A DNA stretch of 64,000 nucleotides from Paenibacillus contaminans (GTDB lineage Bacteria; Bacillota; Bacilli; Paenibacillales; NBRC-103111): positions 509,691 to 573,690 of the forward strand of contig NZ_QMFB01000002.1 in the NCBI RefSeq assembly GCF_003285015.1. The letters run 5' to 3'. The position numbers and the translations under genes are program-made. Shown in pieces: positions 1-8,940 of the stretch. Under the pieces are notes generated by a model. It was not told the DNA's origin and searched no databases. It saw only the letters and a program-made list of their open reading frames with translations. Each line of letters opens with the position of its first letter. The first letter of the stretch is position 1.

Positions 1-14
1 ATGCGAGGCGCAAA

Positions 15-1439
15 TTAACAGTCGAAGTAGAGCGAATACTCGTGCGGATGAATACGGATCGATACCGCTTTAGCTTCGGAGCGCTTAAGCTCGATGTAGT
101 TGTTGATGAAGTCTTGCGAGAATACGCCGCCTTCAGTCAAGAACTCGCTGTCCGCTTGCAGGGCGTCAAGCGCCTCGTCCAGGCTTGCAGGAACGCTGCG
201 GATTTCGGAAAGCTCGGCGGAGGAAAGCTCGTAAATGTTTTTGTCGAACGGTCCGTAGCCCAATTTGCTCGGATCGATTTGTTTCTTGATGCCGTCAAGT
301 CCTGCCATCAGCATTGCTGCGAAAGCAAGGTAAGGGTTAGCCGTGGAGTCCGGCGTACGGAACTCGATGCGGCAGCCTTTCGGCGTAACCGCTGCAACCG
401 GAATACGAACGGCTGCGGAACGGTTGCCTTTGGAGAATACAAGGTTAACCGGCGCTTCGTAGCCAGGTACGAGACGTTTGAACGAGTTTGTGCTCGGGTT
501 CGTGATCGCGATCAGTGCCGGAGCGTGGTACAAAATACCGCCGATGTAGTGCAGCGCCATTTCGCTCAGGTTCGCGTAGCCGCCTTTCTCATAGAACAAA
601 GGCGTGTCGCCGTTAAAGATCGATTGGTGAACGTGCATCCCGCTTCCGTTGTCGCCGAACAGCGGCTTCGGCATGAAGGTTGCCACTTTGCCCCACTGGC
701 GAGCTACGTTGTGGATGATATATTTATATTTCATCAAGTTGTCGGCTGTTTTGGTCAGCGTGTCGAAACGGAAGTTGATTTCGCCTTGGCCGGCAGTCGC
801 CACTTCGTGGTGATGACGCTCGATGCGCAGGCCCGCTTCCATCATAAGACGGCACATTTCGCTGCGGATATCTTGCTGCGTGTCAGTCGGAGCAACCGGT
901 ACATAACCGCCCTTGTGCCCGACTTTGAAACCGAGGTTGCCGCCTTCTTCTTTGCGGCCCGTGTTCCAGAACGCTTCTTCGGAATCGACTTCGAAGTACG
1001 ATTTGTTGATGCCCGTTTCGTAACGCACTTCGTCGAAGATGAAAAACTCGGATTCAGGAGCGAAGTAAGCCGCCGTGCCTACGCCTGCATTTTGCATGTA
1101 CTCTTCCGCTTTCTGAGCGATGCCCCGCGGGTCGCGGTCGTAGCGTTCGCCGTCCGGCGTGAAAATGTTGCACATTATGATCAATGTCGGATGCTGCGTG
1201 AAAGCGTCAATGTAGGCCGATTCGGTGTCCGGCATCATTACCATGTCAGATTCTTCAATACCTTTGAACCCTTGGATCGATGAACCGTCGAAAGCTACCC
1301 CATTTGCGAACGTGCTTTCGTCGACTTCGACAGCCGGTACGGAAATATGATGCGCTTTGCCCAGCAAATCGACAAAACGGAAATCCACCCACTCGATGCT
1401 TTTTTCCTTAATTAAGCTCAAAACGTTTTGTACAGACAT
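15..1439 (-). CDS. glnA: Glutamine synthetase, GSI-beta-like
   Basis: ATP-dependent glutamine synthetase (glutamate + NH3 to glutamine), a cytoplasmic enzyme. The 474-residue protein carries the beta-grasp N-terminus (VAFDGSSIQGF), the ATP/metal motifs (APESEFFIFD, GSGMHVHQSIF) and the glutamate-binding NRSAAVRIP segment. The length and a KNIYELS motif with Tyr403 match the adenylylation-loop region of GSI-beta enzymes (E. coli Tyr397) better than the roughly 444-residue GSI-alpha of Bacillus. The start was chosen at 1439 because AGGAGG lies just upstream; an upstream in-frame ATG at 1493 has no such site. It is monocistronic here: no glnR precedes it, and a divergent dioxygenase gene lies across a 457-bp intergenic region with GlnR/TnrA-like boxes. 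Whether Tyr403 is ever modified is unknown. Confidence 0.95.
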   Translation of the reverse strand: MSVQNVLSLIKEKSIEWVDFRFVDLLGKAHHISVPAVEVDESTFANGVAFDGSSIQGFKGIEESDMVMMPDTESAYIDAFTQHPTLIIMCNIFTPDGERYDRDPRGIAQKAEEYMQNAGVGTAAYFAPESEFFIFDEVRYETGINKSYFEVDSEEAFWNTGRKEEGGNLGFKVGHKGGYVPVAPTDTQQDIRSEMCRLMMEAGLRIERHHHEVATAGQGEINFRFDTLTKTADNLMKYKYIIHNVARQWGKVATFMPKPLFGDNGSGMHVHQSIFNGDTPLFYEKGGYANLSEMALHYIGGILYHAPALIAITNPSTNSFKRLVPGYEAPVNLVFSKGNRSAAVRIPVAAVTPKGCRIEFRTPDSTANPYLAFAAMLMAGLDGIKKQIDPSKLGYGPFDKNIYELSSAELSEIRSVPASLDEALDALQADSEFLTEGGVFSQDFINNYIELKRSEAKAVSIRIHPHEYSLYFDC

Positions 1440-1513
1440 GATAATTCCTCCTAATTCCGAACATTCGCCACTGTCTTGACGATCATTGTTCAAGTTTTGT
1501 TTATCTTGTGTTT

Positions 1514-1542
1514 ATTATAATTCGGCTGTTATTAAGCGTCAA
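1514..1542 (-). promoter_or_regulatory. SigA-type promoter of glnA
   Basis: On the minus strand TTGACG (1537-1542) is separated by 17 bp from a perfect TATAAT (1514-1519). It lies about 75 bp upstream of the glnA start codon, immediately next to the GlnR/TnrA-like boxes. Confidence 0.8.
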
Positions 1543-1548
1543 TACTTA

Positions 1549-1627
1549 TGTCAGGTATTTTTTATTCTTGTGTCAGGTATGTTAACATTGTATGTCCATC
1601 ATTTGGGTTTTGTTAAAAATATTAACT
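1549..1627. promoter_or_regulatory. Cluster of GlnR/TnrA-like operators
   Basis: The consensus TGTNA-N7-TNACA is matched exactly at 1571-1587 (TGTCAGGTATGTTAACA). It is matched with one mismatch at 1611-1627 and as a good half site at 1549-1565. The first two begin with the same TGTCAGGTAT and are 22 bp apart, two helical turns. They sit directly upstream of the glnA -35 element, so GlnR-type nitrogen control is likely. The rest of the intergenic region (1628-1896) holds only a TATAAT at 1852-1857 that could serve the rightward gene; no convincing -35 is seen for it. Confidence 0.7.
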
Positions 1628-1896
1628 GAATAGGCGTTGTAAGCGAGCACAAAAGAAGCTTTATCCCATGCTGCGGATGCATCTAGCCGGCCTTTGGGAA
1701 TACAAATAGCGGCCTCCAACGCATTCAGTCCTCCGATCGAACGATCAACTCAACCAGGCAACATCAATAAGCCGCGAAAAAGAGATTAGTTTTGTGCAAA
1801 CGTTCCTTAGTTTCCTTCATTTCGCTTTCGCCGCCCCTCCCTATAATTAAGAAGTATAAGCGAGCTCAGCTATAACAAGTTCATGGAGGGATTACG

Positions 1897-3411
1897 ATGG
1901 ATAACGCGCTTCGATTATTGACGGATGAGCAAATGAGGACGTTCATTGCGGAAGGCTTTCTAATTCTTAATACCGATTTCTCAAAAACGTTTCACGATCA
2001 GCTGCTGGAAAAGCTGAACCATGTGTATCAGAACGAAGGCAATCCGGGCAACAACCTGCTCCCAAGAGTACGGGAATTGCAAAAAGTGTTTGACCATCCG
2101 GTAGTCAAAGGCGCCCTGACGAGCGTACTCGGTCCCGATTTCATGCTGCACGCGCATCGCCATGGCCACTACAACAATTCGCCGAAGCCGGGAGGCTGGC
2201 ATAAAGACAGCTATTGGGGGTATTACCGCACGCGCAACCTCCGGCCTTGGTGGGCGATGATCATGTACTTCCCGCAGGATACGCCGCTCGAGCTCGGCCC
2301 GACCGGCATCATGCCGGGCACGCAATATTACGGTTCGCGTACGTTCGAATCCGACGAATGTGCAGGAGAAGCGACGGCCAAAGGCGCGGCGGGTACGTTC
2401 GCTCTTATCCATTACGATATATGGCATCGTTCCACTGCCAATACGGCGGGACTGGACCGCTATATGTTGAAGTTCGAATTTATGCGCACGCAGGCGCCGG
2501 TCGCACCGACATGGGATAACCGGAACCCCGAGTGGGTTACGCCTGCCGCTTTCAGCACGCCTATTTTGCCTCATGAAGCGCTTTGGCGCGATACATGGAA
2601 CTGGATGTCAGGCCGTTCCACGCCGGAGGATGCGGGATATGCCGAGACTGACGGCGATATTGTGACGCTGCTTGAGCAGCTTCGCGGCTCCAGCGAAGAA
2701 GGCAGAGTGCGCGCCGCCGATCAATTGGCGCTGCTCGGCGGCAAAACCGCTGCCGCAGGCGCTGTGCCTGCGCTGGCCCAAGCGCTCGAGGATCCGTTCG
2801 AGCCGGTGGCCATCAATGCAGCATACGGTTTGGCGCGATTGGGAGATGCCGGCGTTTCAGCGCTGCTGCAGGCGCTGCGTCACGAGAGCAAGCAAGTCGC
2901 CCGTTCAGCGGCTTACGGGTTAACCGCAGCCGGCGAGCAAGCGGTGGACGGTTTGACCGAGGCGCTGCAAAGCGAACGCGAAGAAACCGTTGCGCTAGCC
3001 GTCTTCGCTCTGGGTGAGCTGCAAGATAAAGCGGCTTCCGCTCTGCCATCGCTCATTCGCCTGCTGAACGGCTCGTCAGAGGCCGTTCGCCGAGTCGTAG
3101 TGGAAGCGCTCGGCACGATCGGGGACCCCGGTATCGATTCGGTCGTCGCCTTGGCCAAAAGCTTGAAGGATGAAGACGTACAGGTGCGTTTCATGACCGG
3201 CCTCTCCCTTTGCAAGCTGGGCGCCAAAGCCGAGGCGGCTCTGCCGGAGCTGATCGAGGCGATGGAGGACGAAAATCGTTACGTCCGCGCTCATGCAGCC
3301 GAAGCTCTATACTATATCGGTACGCCGCAAGCATCGGCAGCGCTGCTCGACTTCTTGCGCTCCTCCCGCTGGTGCCCGACCACGACGCCGGCAAGCACGT
3401 TTTATCCGTAA
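1897..3411 (+). CDS. PhyH-family dioxygenase fused to HEAT repeats
   Basis: A 504-residue two-domain protein. Residues 1-210 form a phytanoyl-CoA dioxygenase (PhyH) fold with a WHKDS facial-triad motif (His102, Asp104) and a plausible distal His177 (DIWHRST), followed by basic residues that could bind 2-oxoglutarate. This supports a non-haem Fe(II)/2-oxoglutarate oxygenase. Residues about 255-490 are a run of 30-residue HEAT/PBS-lyase-type helical repeats (AAxALxxxGxxAVxxL pattern), normally a protein-binding scaffold. The start is ATG preceded by GGAGGGATTACG. The substrate is unknown; no signal peptide is seen. It faces away from glnA and is not part of an operon. The extreme C-terminus (RWCPTTTPASTFYP) is unrelated to the repeats and could be a natural tail. 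Confidence 0.8.
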   Translation: MDNALRLLTDEQMRTFIAEGFLILNTDFSKTFHDQLLEKLNHVYQNEGNPGNNLLPRVRELQKVFDHPVVKGALTSVLGPDFMLHAHRHGHYNNSPKPGGWHKDSYWGYYRTRNLRPWWAMIMYFPQDTPLELGPTGIMPGTQYYGSRTFESDECAGEATAKGAAGTFALIHYDIWHRSTANTAGLDRYMLKFEFMRTQAPVAPTWDNRNPEWVTPAAFSTPILPHEALWRDTWNWMSGRSTPEDAGYAETDGDIVTLLEQLRGSSEEGRVRAADQLALLGGKTAAAGAVPALAQALEDPFEPVAINAAYGLARLGDAGVSALLQALRHESKQVARSAAYGLTAAGEQAVDGLTEALQSEREETVALAVFALGELQDKAASALPSLIRLLNGSSEAVRRVVVEALGTIGDPGIDSVVALAKSLKDEDVQVRFMTGLSLCKLGAKAEAALPELIEAMEDENRYVRAHAAEALYYIGTPQASAALLDFLRSSRWCPTTTPASTFYP

Positions 3412-3549
3412 GAAGCTCGAAAGGTATAAAGGGAATGGCCTGATGGCTTGTCTAAACTAGGGGCGGCCGGCACACGGAACCCTTCACCCGTGTCTTTCCG
3501 CCGCTGTATGGCATCGTCGTATGACCGGCGTGTGCCCTAGTTGCCAAAG

Positions 3550-3588
3550 CAAAAACCCATCATCCGAATATTCGGAGATGGGTTTTAT
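3550..3588. terminator. Bidirectional terminator between the PhyH-HEAT gene and aroF
   Basis: Arms AAACCCATC (3553-3561) and GATGGGTTT (3577-3585) enclose the palindrome TCCGAATATTCGGA. T-runs are present on both strands, so it can end both convergent transcripts. Confidence 0.8.
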
Positions 3589-3657
3589 GCTGTCTTACCG
3601 CACCATATCGGCGCGAAGGGTTTCGCTGTATAACGGCGGTCGGTCGACCGTTTTCCT

Positions 3658-4716
3658 TTACTTCTTCCAGGAGCCCGGCTCGATGACTTCCTTCGGCGTA
3701 TCGAACCGTTTGCCGCATAGCGGCGCGAGCTTCTCCAGATCGGCCAGCAAGCCTGCGAACTGATCCGGGAAGAGCGACTGGACACCGTCGCCGGTCATCG
3801 AATTGTCGGGATCGGTGTGCATTTCGACGATCAAACCGTTCGCTCCCGCAGCGACGGATGCTTTGCACATCGACTCTACCAGCTCGCGGCGGCCTGTGCC
3901 ATGGCTCGGATCCGAAATGACCGGCAAGTGGCTGAGGCCTTGAAGCACCGGAATCGCCGCCAAGTCCAGCGTATTGCGGGTGTAGGTTTCGAAGGTGCGA
4001 ATGCCGCGCTCGCAAAGCATAACGTTCGGGTTGCCGCCTGCAAGAATGTACTCCGCCGCATTGAGGAATTCGTCGTATGTCGCGCTAAAGCCTCTCTTGA
4101 GCAGCACCGGCGTCTGGATCGTGCCGAGCTTGCGTAACAGGTCAAAGTTTTGCATATTCCGCGTTCCGACCTGCAGGATATCGGCATACTCCGCGCAAAC
4201 ATCCACGTATTCCGGCGTCATGACTTCTGTAATCGTAAGCAAGCCGTGCTTTTTGCCGGCCTCCGCCATCATGGCGAGCCCCTCTACGCCGATGCCTTGG
4301 AAGCTGTAAGGACCGGTCCGCGGTTTGAAGGCGCCGCCGCGAAGCACTTGGCCGCCGGCTTTTTTGACTAAACGCGCGATCTCGTCGATTTGCTCGGGAG
4401 ATTCGACCGCACAAGGGCCGCCCATTATAACCAGCTGATCCCCGCCGATTTCCACATCTTTGATTTTGATGATCGTATTGTCCGGATGGAAGTCGCGGCT
4501 GGCGAGCTTGTAAGATTTCGAAATTTTCAGCACCTGCTCAACGCCGCTCATTTGGCGCAAATGCTCCGCGAGCGTCGGATCGAACTTGCCGATGATGCCG
4601 ATTACCGTCCGGTCGACCCCCTGCGAAATGTGAGCCTGCACGCCGTGCTTCTCGATATATTTAACGATCTCCGCTACCCGTTCTTCGGAAACTTTATTCG
4701 ATGTCACTACGATCAT
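3658..4716 (-). CDS. aroF: 3-deoxy-7-phosphoheptulonate (DAHP) synthase
   Basis: First step of the shikimate pathway: condensation of phosphoenolpyruvate and erythrose 4-phosphate. The 352-residue protein has an N-terminal regulatory ferredoxin-like segment (about residues 1-70, MIVVTSNKVSEERV), as in Thermotoga-type DAHP synthases. This is followed by the barrel with GGPCAVES, RGGAFKPRTGPYSFQG, GTRNMQNF, LLKRGF, SDPSHGTGRR and EMHTDPDNSMTGDG, which carry the metal and substrate ligands. The start at 4716 has GGGAGAG six bases upstream; an in-frame start at 4731 is less well placed. It is expressed alone from its own promoter. The regulatory domain implies feedback inhibition by an aromatic product, as in the family. 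Confidence 0.95.
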   Translation of the reverse strand: MIVVTSNKVSEERVAEIVKYIEKHGVQAHISQGVDRTVIGIIGKFDPTLAEHLRQMSGVEQVLKISKSYKLASRDFHPDNTIIKIKDVEIGGDQLVIMGGPCAVESPEQIDEIARLVKKAGGQVLRGGAFKPRTGPYSFQGIGVEGLAMMAEAGKKHGLLTITEVMTPEYVDVCAEYADILQVGTRNMQNFDLLRKLGTIQTPVLLKRGFSATYDEFLNAAEYILAGGNPNVMLCERGIRTFETYTRNTLDLAAIPVLQGLSHLPVISDPSHGTGRRELVESMCKASVAAGANGLIVEMHTDPDNSMTGDGVQSLFPDQFAGLLADLEKLAPLCGKRFDTPKEVIEPGSWKK

Positions 4717-4743
4717 ATTAATCTCTCCCATTCTGTAATTTCA

Positions 4744-4788
4744 CGCTTCAACGCTTATACGCTTGTTCGCTTCAACGCTTATACGCTT
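4744..4788. repeat. Tandem 21-bp direct repeat in the aroF leader
   Basis: The 21-bp unit at 4744-4764 (beginning CGCTTCAACGCTTATACGC) recurs perfectly at 4768-4788 with a 3-bp spacer. It lies between the aroF promoter and start codon, in the predicted 5' untranslated region. Confidence 0.85.
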
Positions 4789-4803
4789 TTAATCGTTAAA
4801 GCA

Positions 4804-4832
4804 ACTATACAAGAAAAGTTATGACCCGTCAA
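4804..4832 (-). promoter_or_regulatory. SigA-type promoter of aroF
   Basis: Minus-strand TTGACG (4827-4832), 17-bp spacer, TATAGT (4804-4809). Predicted leader of about 80 nt containing the tandem repeat. Confidence 0.75.
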
Positions 4833-4845
4833 GAGGGGGCCGAAC

Positions 4846-4876
4846 GAAAAAACGCCGGCTGCATTCGGCCGGCGTT
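4846..4876 (-). terminator. Terminator of the ispH-DUF2062 unit
   Basis: Perfect 9-bp stem AACGCCGGC/GCCGGCGTT (4851-4859 with 4868-4876), with a T-run on the minus strand after it. Confidence 0.85.
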
Positions 4877-4881
4877 CAACA

Positions 4882-5502
4882 CTATGAATGGTTATCCGGC
4901 GTCATTAGCTGCGCTTTACGCCGTTTGCGTCTTTCTTTACGTTTGGATGCGAAGGCCTCAAGCAGCCATTTGAGCGGGAAGTAAGTGACGATTCCAAGAA
5001 CGACACCGACGACCATTCCCCCCACGATAAGCTGGAACGCGCCCCTCACAATCTTCTCTATTTTATCGGGCAGAAAATGCAGATAGTCCCCGAAATGTTT
5101 AGGGACGAGCATTTTCCCTACCTTCATATTGATAAAAGACATCGGAATATAAATGATTTTACCGAACAAAAAACCGATTAAGGCTCCGGGAAGACTCGCC
5201 CGCATTACATATACGACCGGTAAAATCAATAACGCGGCAAGTCCCGCGGTCGGCAGCGTAAACATCTCAGCCCACAAGCCGATGCTGAAACCTTTGGCTA
5301 CTTTAGCCGGACCGCCTTTGGCGCGAAGCAGCATCAAATATTTATATTTCACCCAGCGGCGAGTTCCTGCCATACGAACACGCAGGGTTCTTTGCTTGCG
5401 CACTGTCGGCTCGACCAATGCTCCGCCGCTGTTCGTCGCCGGTAATCCGGCACGATCATTCGCCTGCTTTTCCATGTCGCTTACCCCATCCCCTGGCATC
5501 AT
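4882..5502 (-). CDS. DUF2062 membrane protein
   Basis: The protein carries a DUF2062 domain: a basic start (TRRWVKYKYLMLLRAKGGPAKVAKGF), then hydrophobic helices (TLPTAGLAALLILPVVYVM, SLPGALIGFLFGKIIYIP) and a last helix (GAFQLIVGGMVVGVVLGIVTYF), ending in a very basic cytoplasmic tail. DUF2062 proteins are integral membrane proteins of unknown function. The start is uncertain: a TTG at 5595 would overlap the ispH stop (TTGA), while ATGs lie at 5502, 5499 and 5475 with only weak ribosome sites. 5502 is listed as a compromise. It is downstream of and co-oriented with ispH, and shares its terminator. Confidence 0.75.
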   Translation of the reverse strand: MMPGDGVSDMEKQANDRAGLPATNSGGALVEPTVRKQRTLRVRMAGTRRWVKYKYLMLLRAKGGPAKVAKGFSIGLWAEMFTLPTAGLAALLILPVVYVMRASLPGALIGFLFGKIIYIPMSFINMKVGKMLVPKHFGDYLHFLPDKIEKIVRGAFQLIVGGMVVGVVLGIVTYFPLKWLLEAFASKRKERRKRRKAQLMTPDNHS

Positions 5503-5591
5503 TGCAAAATCATTCCTGTAGTGTCGACGGGAATACCTCGTCTGCCTTCGGGCGTCTTGCGACGAGGGAGGGCGAAAACGGACGGCTTCGG

Positions 5592-6536
5592 TCAACTTTT
5601 CGTTTTGACGGAAGGGATCAGCTTCTTCATATTGATGGTGCGCTTAATCTCCCAAGTTTGTTCGTCTGCGGGGTTATACTGCTCCAAGAATGTAATTAAT
5701 TCTTTCGTTATTGGAGTTGGCGTTGAAGCGCCGGAAGTAACGGCTACTTTGCGGACGCCCTGCAGCCACTCCAGCTGAAGCTCGCTTATGTCGCCGATCC
5801 TGTACGCCTTAACGCCGGCAATTTGCTCGGACACCTGCGCAAGCCGATTCGAGTTGTTGCTGCGCGGGTCGCCCGCCACAAGCACGAGATCCGCCTGCTT
5901 GCCCTGCTCCGCTACCGCTTCCTGACGCACCTGCGTAGCCAGGCAAATCTCATTATGAATTTCAGCCGTCGGAAATTTGGCGATCAGCGCATTCATAATG
6001 TGGCGGATATCCCACTGGCTCATCGTCGTCTGGTTCGTTATAATGATCCGCTCCGTATCGAGTTCAAGAGCGTCGATCTCCTCGATCCGCTCGATCAGCC
6101 GGACATGATCCGGCGCAATGCCGAGCGCGCCTTCGGGCTCGGGATGCCCTTTCTTCCCGATATAGATGATGCGGTAACCGTCCGCTACCTTCTCGCGAAT
6201 CAGGTCATGCGTTCTCGTTACGTCCGGACAAGTCGCATCGACGACGGTCAAGCCCTTGTCCCGGGCGCGCTTGCGCACCTCCGGCGAAACCCCGTGAGCC
6301 GTAAAAATGACGGTTCCTTTCTCAACCTGTTCCAAAATTTCAAGACGGTTTTCCCCGTCGAGCGTAACGATGCCTTCATCCTCGAAAAACTGCGTTACAT
6401 GCGCATTATGGACAATCATGCCCAAAATATATATCGGTCGAGGCAGGTTTATGTTCTTAGCCGTCTGCATCGCTAACGCCATCGCATCGACTACCCCATA
6501 GCAGTAGCCCCGCGGCGATATTTTGATGACTTCCAT
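5592..6536 (-). CDS. ispH: 4-hydroxy-3-methylbut-2-enyl diphosphate reductase
   Basis: Last enzyme of the MEP isoprenoid pathway, reducing HMBPP to IPP/DMAPP with a [4Fe-4S] cluster. The 314-residue protein has the three cluster cysteines in [17 protein letters not shown] and [11 protein letters not shown], plus the substrate motifs TAHGVSP and [13 protein letters not shown]. Start at 6536 ([10 protein letters not shown]) is preceded by GGTGGG; the in-frame codon four residues upstream has no such site. Its 3' end abuts the DUF2062 gene, suggesting one transcript. Confidence 0.96.
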   Translation of the reverse strand: MEVIKISPRGYCYGVVDAMALAMQTAKNINLPRPIYILGMIVHNAHVTQFFEDEGIVTLDGENRLEILEQVEKGTVIFTAHGVSPEVRKRARDKGLTVVDATCPDVTRTHDLIREKVADGYRIIYIGKKGHPEPEGALGIAPDHVRLIERIEEIDALELDTERIIITNQTTMSQWDIRHIMNALIAKFPTAEIHNEICLATQVRQEAVAEQGKQADLVLVAGDPRSNNSNRLAQVSEQIAGVKAYRIGDISELQLEWLQGVRKVAVTSGASTPTPITKELITFLEQYNPADEQTWEIKRTINMKKLIPSVKTKS

Positions 6537-6617
6537 AGTTTGTCCCACCCATCATTTATAAGAAACCGGCTTCCTATATCATTATACATCATATAAGAGC
6601 TGTTTTCTCATTATACC

Positions 6618-8105
6618 TTATTCCATAATCTCGGGGAAGCGGCTTGTCGGAAGCCAGACGACAAATGTCGTGCCTTCGTCTTTGCGTGTGGCGACTTCGA
6701 TCGAGCCGCCATGCTCGTCTATTATCCATTTGGCGATGGACAGTCCGAGCCCGGTTCCCGACGTTTGTCCGCGGGATTTGTCGGCACGGTAGAAGCGCTC
6801 GAAAATATGCGGCACCTCTTCCTTGTCCATGCCGATTCCCGTATCGCTGATCCGAACGCCGATCTGATCGGAGCCTTTCAACGCGTCGATCCGCACATAA
6901 CCTTCATCGGTATATTTGAACGCATTTTCTATGAAAATAAACAGCAGCTGCTGCAAGTAATCCCGGCTGCCGCTGACGACAGCGCCTTCGAGCGCGGATA
7001 AATCGCCGACGATAAAATCGACAGACTTCGGCAGCATGCCCGCTTTGCGGACGACCGTTTCGACAATCGGCAGCATTGGCAGCGCTTCTTTGGAAATTTG
7101 CAAGCCCGTATCAGCCCGCGCCAGCGACAATAGGTCGTTGACGAGACGGCTCATCCGCGAAGCTTCGCCGGCGATATCCTGCATCGCTTCCAGCGACAGC
7201 TCCATTTTGTCCTTATCGTCGAGCGCTCGTGCATTCTCATTTTCATTCTCCTGCTGACGCCACATTTTCTCGAGCAAGTCGACATTGCCGCGAATGGTCG
7301 TAAGCGGGGTGCGAAGCTCGTGCGAAGCGTCGGAAACGAAACGGCGCTGCGTCCGGTTCGACTCCTCAAGCTCGCCGTACATGAGCTGAATCCGCTCCAG
7401 CATGCTGTTTATCGTCGAAGTCAGCTTGCCGATTTCGTCCGGCGGGCCGATGTAATCGATCCGTTTGTCAAGGTCTGCGCCGTTCTCGATCTGCGCTGTG
7501 GCGGCGACAATATTGTCGATCGGCTTAAGCGCCTTCCGGGCGAGAAACAAACCGAAGGTAGCTGCAATAAAGAGTGTGATTAGGAAGAGCACAACCAGTA
7601 CGTACATTAGCAATCTCATTTGATTGTCGATGCTGTCTACGATGGCAGCCACTTGCAACACAACGAATATATCGACATCGTTTTGTCTGTCTTCAAACTT
7701 AACCGGCACATTGTACATAAAGAAAGATTTACCCTGTGCCTTGAAGCGTTCAGCCATATTTTTGTCTTTTTTTGCCGCCGCTACAGCGCCTTCGGTCGGA
7801 AAAGGATAATCCGTCGTACTCTTAATAATCGAGCCGGATTGATCGGATACCTGCACGAAGTAACCGGGGTATCGAAATTGATCGAGCCGGTTTAAACCGT
7901 TGACGGCGTACTGCGTTTGTCCATTAATGACCCACCTGGTTACAGTTATTTTTTGTCGAATCTCAGAGCTGATCTCCTCCATCTGACTCTTCTGATTGCT
8001 GTAAAGCATTACGTTAAGCGCCCCGTAAAGCACCACGCCGAATACAAGCATCGTAACCGCGAGGAGACCCGAATACCACAGGGTCAGGCGCAACCTGATG
8101 GACAT
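6618..8105 (-). CDS. Sensor histidine kinase (HAMP/HisKA)
   Basis: Membrane sensor kinase of 495 residues. A first transmembrane helix (about 10-35), an extracellular sensor segment of roughly 130 residues, a second helix (about 168-190, LLMYVLVVLFLITLFIAAT), a HAMP linker, a dimerisation domain with the phospho-acceptor His in SDASHELRTPL, and a HATPase domain with N, G1 (DTGIGM) and G2 (GTGLGLSIAKWI) boxes. It starts 4 bp after the response regulator stop, so the two are translationally linked. The neighbouring HtrA protease suggests a CssS-like role in sensing secretion or envelope stress; this is inferred from context only. Confidence 0.9.
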   Translation of the reverse strand: MSIRLRLTLWYSGLLAVTMLVFGVVLYGALNVMLYSNQKSQMEEISSEIRQKITVTRWVINGQTQYAVNGLNRLDQFRYPGYFVQVSDQSGSIIKSTTDYPFPTEGAVAAAKKDKNMAERFKAQGKSFFMYNVPVKFEDRQNDVDIFVVLQVAAIVDSIDNQMRLLMYVLVVLFLITLFIAATFGLFLARKALKPIDNIVAATAQIENGADLDKRIDYIGPPDEIGKLTSTINSMLERIQLMYGELEESNRTQRRFVSDASHELRTPLTTIRGNVDLLEKMWRQQENENENARALDDKDKMELSLEAMQDIAGEASRMSRLVNDLLSLARADTGLQISKEALPMLPIVETVVRKAGMLPKSVDFIVGDLSALEGAVVSGSRDYLQQLLFIFIENAFKYTDEGYVRIDALKGSDQIGVRISDTGIGMDKEEVPHIFERFYRADKSRGQTSGTGLGLSIAKWIIDEHGGSIEVATRKDEGTTFVVWLPTSRFPEIME

Positions 8106-8109
8106 GCCG

Positions 8110-8799
8110 CTACTCTCCCCTCAATACGTAACCCGCGCCGCGGACCGTCTGAATAAGCCGCTTGCCGCCATGCTCTTCCGTTTTTTGTCTGATGAGCGCT
8201 ATATAGACCTCGAGCACGTTAGACTCTCCGCTGTAATCGTAGCCCCATATTTTTTCCATAATCAAATCGCGCGACAACACCCGCTTCGGATTTTGCAGAA
8301 ACAGATGAAGCAGCTCGAACTCCTTCGTAGTCAGATCAACCCGCTTCTCGCTGCGAAACACCTCCCGCGTATCGAGATCCATCACGACATCCTCGTAATA
8401 CACCCGGTTGCTCGAAGCCTGCTCGGTGCGCTGCGCTTTACGGCGCAGGAGCACGCGAACACGCGCAAGCAGCTCCTCGAGCGCGAATGGCTTTACGAGA
8501 TAATCGTCGGCTCCCAGGTCGAGCCCTTTTACGCGATCGCCGACTTCGTCTTTAGCCGTTAACATAAGCACCGGCGTATCGGCGCCGCCCTCGCGAAGCC
8601 GCCGCACGACCTCCCAGCCGTCGACCTTCGGCATCATAACGTCGAGCACGATCAAGTCCGGCTCCTGTTCGAGCACCTGCCTGAGCCCTTCCTGTCCGTT
8701 ATCCGCCGTAAATACGGTATATCCTTCAAATGCGAGACTGCGGCGCAGCATCGAAATTATTTTATCGTCGTCGTCAACCACCAATATTTTTTCGCGCAT
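8110..8799 (-). CDS. OmpR/PhoB-family response regulator
   Basis: 229 residues: receiver domain with acidic pocket DDDD (9-12), phospho-acceptor Asp53 (LDVMMP) and Lys in VKPF, then a winged-helix DNA-binding domain (LTTKEFELLHLFLQNP, RTVRGAGYVLR ending). It pairs with the histidine kinase immediately downstream. It lies 140 bp downstream of htrA on the same strand, separated by a weak hairpin. By analogy with CssR next to htrB in Bacillus it may control htrA; a set of direct repeats upstream of htrA would be a natural target. Confidence 0.93.
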   Translation of the reverse strand: MREKILVVDDDDKIISMLRRSLAFEGYTVFTADNGQEGLRQVLEQEPDLIVLDVMMPKVDGWEVVRRLREGGADTPVLMLTAKDEVGDRVKGLDLGADDYLVKPFALEELLARVRVLLRRKAQRTEQASSNRVYYEDVVMDLDTREVFRSEKRVDLTTKEFELLHLFLQNPKRVLSRDLIMEKIWGYDYSGESNVLEVYIALIRQKTEEHGGKRLIQTVRGAGYVLRGE

Positions 8800-8890
8800 C
8801 GGGTCACATCCTTCTTATGGGTTGCAGAGCTTGTCCTGTTATATATTTTACCAAAAATTTCGTCAAATGACCGCTAAGAAGACCAAAGAA

Positions 8891-8915
8891 AGAAGCAGCC
8901 GCACGGACTGCTTCT
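8891..8915 (-). terminator. Probable terminator after htrA
   Basis: AGAAGCAG/CTGCTTCT stem (8891-8898 with 8908-8915), followed on the minus strand by an interrupted T-tract. It is moderate in strength, so some read-through into the two-component genes is possible. Confidence 0.55.
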
Positions 8916-8940
8916 TCGTTAGCGGCTTATCGCAGCCGGC

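Noticed and set aside
42..1283. 413-residue open frame on the plus strand opposite glnA
   Set aside because: It lies fully antisense to a clear glnA and has no family resemblance or ribosome site.
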